Assembly (NCBI GenBank): GCA_003248845.1
Contig: QFPD01000104.1
Span: 1-9,752 of the forward strand
DNA: 9,752 bases
Reading direction: 5' to 3'
Origin: Microbacterium sp.
Lineage (GTDB): Bacteria; Actinomycetota; Actinomycetes; Actinomycetales; Microbacteriaceae
Shown here: in pieces, positions 6,169 through 9,752 of the stretch
Numbering within the stretch: position 1 is the stretch's first letter
Layout: every line of letters begins with the position of its first letter
Position numbers and translations under genes: made by a program
Notes under the pieces: model-generated
What the model was told of the DNA's origin: nothing
Seen by the model: the letters and a program-made list of their open reading frames with translations, nothing else
Database searches by the model: none

Positions 6169-7386
6169 TTCCTCGCGCCGCGCCTCTCCCCCGAACGTGC
6201 GCTCCGCACGAGCGGTGAGCCCCGCCCGGTCCGGCTTGCCGCTCGCGAGCAGCGGGATCTCATCGACCGCGAGGATGCCGCGGGGCCGGGCGGGTGTGCC
6301 GAGGGCCTCGGCGACGGCGGCGCGGATCGCCGCCTCGGCATCCGGTCGCCCCGCGGCGCCGCCGGCGGCGACGACGACGGATGCTTGCCCCCACCGCTCG
6401 TCGGGAACGGGCACGACGACGGCGCTCTCGAAGCCGGCGACAGTGCGCACGACCCGTTCGACGCGGTCGAGGGAGATGTTGATCCCGCCCGAGATGATGA
6501 CGTTGTCGGCGCGCCCCGTGACGGTGACGCGGTCGCCGTCGAACGTGCCGACATCGCCCGTGCGATACCAGCGGGTGCCCGCCTCGTCGTGCACGAAGAC
6601 GGCGTGCGTACGGTCGGGATCCCCCAGGTATCCGTCGGCGAGGGTCGGCCCCGACATCTGCACCTCGCCGTCGTGGATGCGCACGCCGACGCCGCGCAAG
6701 GGGATGCCGTCGTAGACGCATCCGCCCGCCGTCTCGCTCGATCCGTACGTGCGGACGATCCGCGCACCGGCGGCCCGGGCGCGCGCGGCGAGCGCGGGCG
6801 CGAGCGCCTGCCCACCGACGAGGATCGCCTCGAAACCGGCGAGGGCTCGGGCAGCGTCGGAATCTCCCCCCTCGGCCGCGTCGAGCACGGTCGACAGCTG
6901 GGCCGGAACGAGCGAGGTGTAGGTCGATACGCGCGCGCCGCCTTCGCTCGATGCCATCGCGGCTGCCGCCGCGGAGAACGCGCGCGCGGAGAACGCACCG
7001 GCGAGGATCGCCGGTTCGCGCCCCGCGACGAGGGCACGGACGAGCATCTGGACGCCCGCGATGTACCCGGGCGGGAGGGCCAGGAGCCAGGCCCCTTCGC
7101 CGATGCGCTCGGCGGTCGCGAGGGCCGACGCCGTAAGCGCCGAGCGACTGAGCGCGACCGCCTTCGGGAACCCGGTCGACCCGGATGTCGTCACGACGAC
7201 CGCCGTCCCCGGGGGGACCTCGCCGGGCAGACTTCCCGCCACGATCGGCTCGCCGTCCCGCGAACGCCCGAGCCGTCGGCCGGGACCCGCGCCGAGTGCG
7301 ATCGCAGGCCCCGCCCCGAGCACGGCGCCGCGCAGGCCGCGAAGGACTGAGCGCGCGTCGGCGGCATCCACCCGTTCGAGCCTCAC
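6166..7386 (-). CDS. menE: o-Succinylbenzoate-CoA ligase
   Basis: 406-residue ANL-superfamily adenylating enzyme that activates o-succinylbenzoate with ATP and CoA to OSB-CoA for MenB. Motifs run in order: the P-loop TSGSTGFPK at 67-75, YGSSETAGG at 214-222, YRTGD at 274-278, GRADNVIISGG at 291-301 and the catalytic lysine in SGKPDR (Lys384). Length agrees with the short actinobacterial MenE form, which lacks much of the N-terminal region of enterobacterial MenE. GTG at 7386 lies 13 nt after the menB stop, with only a weak GGCGG ribosome site, so coupling to menB is likely. The stop codon TAG is shared with a possible menA -10 box. Other CoA ligases are possible by fold, but position between menB and menA makes MenE clear. 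Confidence 0.93.
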   Translation of the reverse strand: MRLERVDAADARSVLRGLRGAVLGAGPAIALGAGPGRRLGRSRDGEPIVAGSLPGEVPPGTAVVVTTSGSTGFPKAVALSRSALTASALATAERIGEGAWLLALPPGYIAGVQMLVRALVAGREPAILAGAFSARAFSAAAAAMASSEGGARVSTYTSLVPAQLSTVLDAAEGGDSDAARALAGFEAILVGGQALAPALAARARAAGARIVRTYGSSETAGGCVYDGIPLRGVGVRIHDGEVQMSGPTLADGYLGDPDRTHAVFVHDEAGTRWYRTGDVGTFDGDRVTVTGRADNVIISGGINISLDRVERVVRTVAGFESAVVVPVPDERWGQASVVVAAGGAAGRPDAEAAIRAAVAEALGTPARPRGILAVDEIPLLASGKPDRAGLTARAERTFGGEARREE

Positions 7387-7399
7387 GTCCGCCGCCGTC

Positions 7400-8311
7400 T
7401 CAATAGTGGTACGGGTACGGCGACCAGTCGGGGTCGCGCTTCTCGAGGAACGCGTCGCGCCCCTCGACGGCTTCGTCGGTGCCGTAAGCGAGACGCGTGG
7501 CCTCGCCGGCGAACACCTGCTGGCCGACCATGCCGTCGTCGATCGCGTTGAATGCGAACTTCAGCATGCGGATCGCCGTGGGGCTCTTGCCGAGGACTGT
7601 CCTGGCCATCGCGATCGCCTCGTGCTCGAGCTGGGCGTGAGGGACGACGCGGTTGACAGCCCCCATCTCGTACGCGCGCTGCGCCGAATACTCCTCCGCG
7701 AGGAAGAACACCTCGCGCGCGGTCTTCTGTCCCACCTGCCGGGCCATGTAGGCGGAGCCGTATCCGGCGTCGAAGCTGCCGACGTCGGCATCCGTCTGCT
7801 TGAACCTGCCGTGCTCCGCGGATGCCACGGACAGGTCGCACACGATGTGCAGTGAGTGCCCGCCACCCGCTGCCCACCCCGGGATCACGGCGATCACGAC
7901 TTTCGGCATGAACCGGATGAGCCGCTGCACCTCGAGGATGTGGAGGCGCCCCGCCCGGGCACTGTCGGGCGCGGTGGCGTCGTCGGCCGCGTACGTGTAC
8001 CCGTCGCGTCCGCGGATGCGCTGGTCGCCACCGGAGCAGAAGGCCCAGCCGCCGTCTTTGGGACTCGGACCGTTGCCGGTGAGGAGGACCACTCCGATCT
8101 TCGGATCCTGACGGGCGATGTCGAGCGCGCGGTACAGCTCGTCGACGGTGTGCGGGCGGAAGGCGTTGCGCACTTCGGGCCGGTCGAAGGCGATCCGGGC
8201 GATCCGCCCGTCCCGGCTCACATGCGCCGTGATGTCCGTGTAGTCGGATGCCGCGGGGGCGAGCACCCACTCGGCCGGGTCGAACAGGTCGGAGACGAAG
8301 CGGTCGGTCAC
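7400..8311 (-). CDS. menB: 1,4-dihydroxy-2-naphthoyl-CoA synthase
   Basis: 303-residue crotonase-fold enzyme that cyclises OSB-CoA to 1,4-dihydroxy-2-naphthoyl-CoA. The oxyanion-hole segment FCSGGDQRIRG is at 91-101 and GWAAGGGHSL at 145-154. The active-site stretch QTDADVGSFDAGYGSAYMAR at 172-191 gives Asp174 and Ser179, and Tyr276 lies in GEATRLAYGTDE; these correspond, from memory, to Asp185, Ser190 and Tyr287 of the Mycobacterium tuberculosis enzyme. It is therefore the Asp-bearing, bicarbonate-independent type rather than the Gly type of E. coli. The C-terminus PDWSPYPYHY is also typical of actinobacterial MenB. GTG at 8311 is supported by TAGGCT 6 nt upstream. First gene of menB-menE-menA and divergent from the ABM gene (53 bp). 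Confidence 0.96.
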   Translation of the reverse strand: MTDRFVSDLFDPAEWVLAPAASDYTDITAHVSRDGRIARIAFDRPEVRNAFRPHTVDELYRALDIARQDPKIGVVLLTGNGPSPKDGGWAFCSGGDQRIRGRDGYTYAADDATAPDSARAGRLHILEVQRLIRFMPKVVIAVIPGWAAGGGHSLHIVCDLSVASAEHGRFKQTDADVGSFDAGYGSAYMARQVGQKTAREVFFLAEEYSAQRAYEMGAVNRVVPHAQLEHEAIAMARTVLGKSPTAIRMLKFAFNAIDDGMVGQQVFAGEATRLAYGTDEAVEGRDAFLEKRDPDWSPYPYHY

Positions 8312-8317
8312 CCGTCC

Positions 8318-8323
8318 AGCCTA
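8318..8323 (-). promoter_or_regulatory. -10 box (TAGGCT) of menB-menE-menA
   Basis: TAGGCT on the minus strand ends 6 nt before the menB GTG at 8311, giving a leaderless start. The hexamer is identical to those of menF and DUF402. It lies back to back with the ABM promoter in a 53-bp gap. Confidence 0.6.
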
Positions 8324-8351
8324 CGCGCGGGCTTTCGTCCGCGCCCGGGAC

Positions 8352-8357
8352 TACGGT
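8352..8357 (+). promoter_or_regulatory. -10 box (TACGGT) of the ABM gene
   Basis: TACGGT is followed by 7 nt and then the ATG at 8365, fitting TANNNT leaderless geometry. No Shine-Dalgarno sequence is present in the short leader. Confidence 0.5.
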
Positions 8358-8364
8358 CGACAGC

Positions 8365-8667
8365 ATGATCCTCGAGCACGCCGTCCTCCCCGTCGTCCCG
8401 GACCGCGAAGCCGACTTCGAAGCCGCGTTCGCCGTCGCCCGACCCCTGATCGAGGTTCAGCCCGGGTGTCTCGGCGTCGCGCTGCACCGCAGCCTCGAAA
8501 CCCCGAACGCGTACCTGCTGCTCGTCGAGTGGGAATCTGTGGAGGCCCACACCCTCGGATTCCGACGTTCCCCCGAGTACGCGCGCTGGCGCGAGCTGCT
8601 GCACCACTTCTACGACCCGTTCCCCACCGTCGAGCACTTCGTCGAGGTCCAGTCCGCGCGGTCCTGA
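8365..8667 (+). CDS. Antibiotic biosynthesis monooxygenase (ABM) domain protein
   Basis: 100-residue single-domain protein with the dimeric ferredoxin-like ABM fold. MILEHAVLPVVPDREADFEA at 1-20 is the first strand and helix, QPGCLGVALHRSLE at 32-45 the second strand pair, and YLLLVEWESVEAH at 50-62 leads into FRRSPEYARWRELLHHFYDP at 66-85. Family members include quinone-reducing or quinol-oxidising cofactor-free monooxygenases (YgiN type) and haem-degrading enzymes, so a link to menaquinone or quinone turnover is conceivable but not shown. No metal or haem ligand set is evident. The start is supported by TACGGT 7 nt upstream. First gene of the plus-strand group leading to menC; 91 bp separates it from the next gene. 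Confidence 0.82.
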   Translation: MILEHAVLPVVPDREADFEAAFAVARPLIEVQPGCLGVALHRSLETPNAYLLLVEWESVEAHTLGFRRSPEYARWRELLHHFYDPFPTVEHFVEVQSARS

Positions 8668-8758
8668 CGGCCGTCCGGGTGGCGTCGGCGTGGGAGAATG
8701 AACCACGGCGACTCCTCACCCGACGGAGGCCGCCGGGAAGGCGCGCGGTGATGTCACG
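8668..8758 (+). other. Leader between ABM and zinc-ribbon genes
   Basis: This 91-bp gap has GGAGG at 8725-8729 and GGAAG around 8736, both too far from ATG 8759 to be a normal ribosome site. It also contains a 17-codon open frame, 8698-8751. No TANNNT box is placed for a leaderless start, unlike the other genes, so the zinc-ribbon gene either shares the ABM message or has an unrecognised promoter. Confidence 0.4.
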
Positions 8759-9151
8759 ATGAAGATCAGGAACTCCTCCGACTGGCGCGACAGCCTTCCC
8801 TTCGAGCTTCCGGTCGCTGCCGCCGAGGCCGTGCCCGGCGAGGCCACGCGATGCTCCGGCTGCGGCCCCGACAGCGAGCCCTGGCCGCGCGAAGCGCTGT
8901 GGATCGTGAAGCACCGGCATCCGACCAATCCGGCCGGCTTCGTGCGCTTCTACTGCGCCGACCACAAGCCGACGCCGAAGCTGGCTCCCCCGGTCTCGGC
9001 ACCCGAGCGCGCCCGCCGGGCCACGTCGCCCAGCCCGCGCAAGGCCGCGGCCCCGACGATCCCCGAGCGCCCCGCCGTCATGTGCCCGGACTGCTTCGTC
9101 CAGGTGCCCGCGACGGGCGTGTGCGGCATGTGCGGCCAGCAGGTCGCATGA
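8759..9151 (+). CDS. Small protein with two Cys clusters (predicted double zinc ribbon)
   Basis: 130 residues, no recognised enzyme function. The first cluster is C32-x2-C35 with C66-x2-H69 (YCADH), and the second is C109-x2-C112 with C122-x2-C125 (CPDCF...CGMCG). They are joined by a basic, Pro/Ala-rich linker (about 71-106). The N-terminus has SSDWRDSLPFELPV at 6-19, and a WIVKHRHPTNPAGFVRFYC stretch precedes the end of the first cluster. I recall similar proteins in Microbacteriaceae, sometimes mislabelled as glucose-6-phosphate dehydrogenase; nothing here supports that. ATG 8759 is the only in-frame start after an upstream in-frame stop at 8699-8701; its ribosome site is weak. The stop overlaps the ATG of the next small ORF (ATGA). 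A nucleic-acid or protein-binding role is inference. Confidence 0.8.
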   Translation: MKIRNSSDWRDSLPFELPVAAAEAVPGEATRCSGCGPDSEPWPREALWIVKHRHPTNPAGFVRFYCADHKPTPKLAPPVSAPERARRATSPSPRKAAAPTIPERPAVMCPDCFVQVPATGVCGMCGQQVA

Positions 9152-9294
9152 CCGGCGCGCCCGTCTACGGCGTGTACGACGACGAATCCGGGGAGCAGCT
9201 CGCGCTCGCGACCGCCGATGCGCACGGGCTGTACGCGCAGTTCGGCTTCGCGCCCCTGCCCGCGCCGGAACGGTGGATGACGCGCGGGACCTGA
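9148..9294 (+). pseudogene. GNAT acetyltransferase remnant (48 residues)
   Basis: Short ORF starting at the ATG that overlaps the upstream TGA (ATGA). Its second half, LATADAHGLYAQFGFAPL at 20-37 followed by PAPERWMTR, matches the C-terminal end of GNAT-family acetyltransferases (the xxDAHGLYxxFGF motif), from memory of that family. The acetyl-CoA-binding loop (Q/R-x-x-G-x-G/A) and the rest of the fold, normally 130-160 residues, are missing, so it cannot be a working acetyltransferase. The first 12 residues (MTGAPVYGVYDD) might be the original N-terminus, which would imply an internal in-frame deletion of about 90-110 residues. Alternatively it is a real small protein. It lies 39 bp before menC. 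Confidence 0.5.
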
Positions 9295-9320
9295 CTGCGC
9301 ACGACGCGCCGTGAGCGCGG

Positions 9321-9326
9321 CAGGAT
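9321..9326 (+). promoter_or_regulatory. Ribosome site / -10-like box (CAGGAT) before menC
   Basis: CAGGAT lies 7 nt before ATG 9334. It is similar to TAGGAT boxes but with C first. AGGA at 9322-9325 is also an acceptable Shine-Dalgarno site for 9334. Both readings favour 9334 over the in-frame ATG at 9325, which the box itself overlaps. Confidence 0.4.
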
Positions 9327-9333
9327 GGATGCC

Positions 9334-9752
9334 ATGGACGCCGCCGCCCTGCCCGCGCTCGCCGACCTTCGTGCCCGTGCGCACGTGGTCTCCCTCCCGC
9401 TCGTCACGCGCTTTCGCGGAGTCGACCACCGCGAAGCGCTCCTGCTCGACGGGCCCGAGGGGTGGACGGAGTTCTCCCCCTTCCTCGAGTACGACGACGC
9501 GGAGGCCGCGACGTGGCTGTCGGCCGCCCTCGACTTCGGCTGGCGCCCGCAGCCCACGCCGGTGCGCGCCGCCGTACCCGTGAACGCGACCGTACCCGCG
9601 GTCGCGGCAGCCGACGTGCCGACCGTGCTCGCGCGCTTCGACGGCTGCCGGACAGCCAAGGTCAAAGTCGCTGAGATCGGACAGACCCTCGCGGACGACG
9701 TCGCACGCGTGCGCACCGTACGCGCCACCATGGGGCCGGAGGGGCGGATCCG
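9334..9752 (+). CDS. menC: o-Succinylbenzoate synthase, N-terminal part (partial)
   Basis: The frame is open from ATG 9334 to the right edge, giving 139 complete codons; the C-terminus is outside. The enolase-superfamily enzyme dehydrates SHCHC to o-succinylbenzoate. Visible features are RFRGVDHREALLLDGPEGW at 26-44, TEFSPFLEYDDAEAATWL at 45-62, PVNATVPAV at 82-90 and the KxK motif in RTAKVKVAEIGQT at 106-118 (Lys109 and Lys111; the second is normally the catalytic base). The Mg2+ ligands lie beyond the edge. An in-frame ATG at 9325 would add MDA; 9334 is preferred because of AGGA/CAGGAT spacing. It supplies the step between MenD/MenH and MenE, completing the men set in this locus. Confidence 0.92.
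   Translation, partial: MDAAALPALADLRARAHVVSLPLVTRFRGVDHREALLLDGPEGWTEFSPFLEYDDAEAATWLSAALDFGWRPQPTPVRAAVPVNATVPAVAAADVPTVLARFDGCRTAKVKVAEIGQTLADDVARVRTVRATMGPEGRI

Noticed and set aside
5617..7350. Long plus-strand open frame (577 codons) opposite menA and menE
   Set aside because: Antisense shadow of two recognised genes; composition is Arg/Asp/Gly-rich without domains.
9325..9333. Earlier menC start at ATG 9325
   Set aside because: It adds only MDA, overlaps the CAGGAT box and has no ribosome site at proper distance. It cannot be excluded, but 9334 fits better.

Overview
The window is gene-dense, very GC-rich (roughly 70%) bacterial chromosome. Gene content, promoter style and protein motifs point to an actinobacterium, most likely Microbacteriaceae (Microbacterium-like). 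That placement is inference from remembered families, not from a search. I see no tRNA, rRNA, insertion sequence, phage gene or CRISPR array.

The window is a menaquinone (vitamin K2) biosynthesis locus split over several short transcription units. From left to right it holds: a partial DUF402 gene (-, runs off the left edge); a 209-bp intergenic region with a 19-bp inverted repeat; menF (+); a minus-strand unit PLDc_N membrane protein -> menD -> ppk2 (4731 down to 1790); a DUF4229 membrane protein (+); a minus-strand unit menB -> menE -> menA (8311 down to 5152); and a plus-strand unit with an ABM-domain protein, a double zinc-ribbon protein, a 48-residue acetyltransferase remnant and the start of menC (runs off the right edge).

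The men genes cover the route from chorismate to demethylmenaquinone: MenF (isochorismate), MenD (SEPHCHC), MenC (o-succinylbenzoate, OSB), MenE (OSB-CoA), MenB (1,4-dihydroxy-2-naphthoyl-CoA) and MenA (prenylation at the membrane). MenH, the thioesterase and the final methyltransferase are not in view.

Four observations deserve attention. (1) MenD reads cleanly in frame but lacks about 60-70 residues of its C-terminal ThDP/Mg2+-binding region, so it should be inactive as written. (2) Seven genes start 6-7 nt after a TANNNT -10 box, meaning they should be transcribed as leaderless mRNAs. (3) The heptamer GGATGCC/GGCATCC occurs about 25 times, roughly ten times expectation, in several reading frames and on both strands. 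(4) A 17/19 inverted repeat sits between the DUF402 gene and menF, with one arm abutting the DUF402 -10 box. I do not see a clearly novel multi-gene system; the unusual content is in these anomalies and signals.
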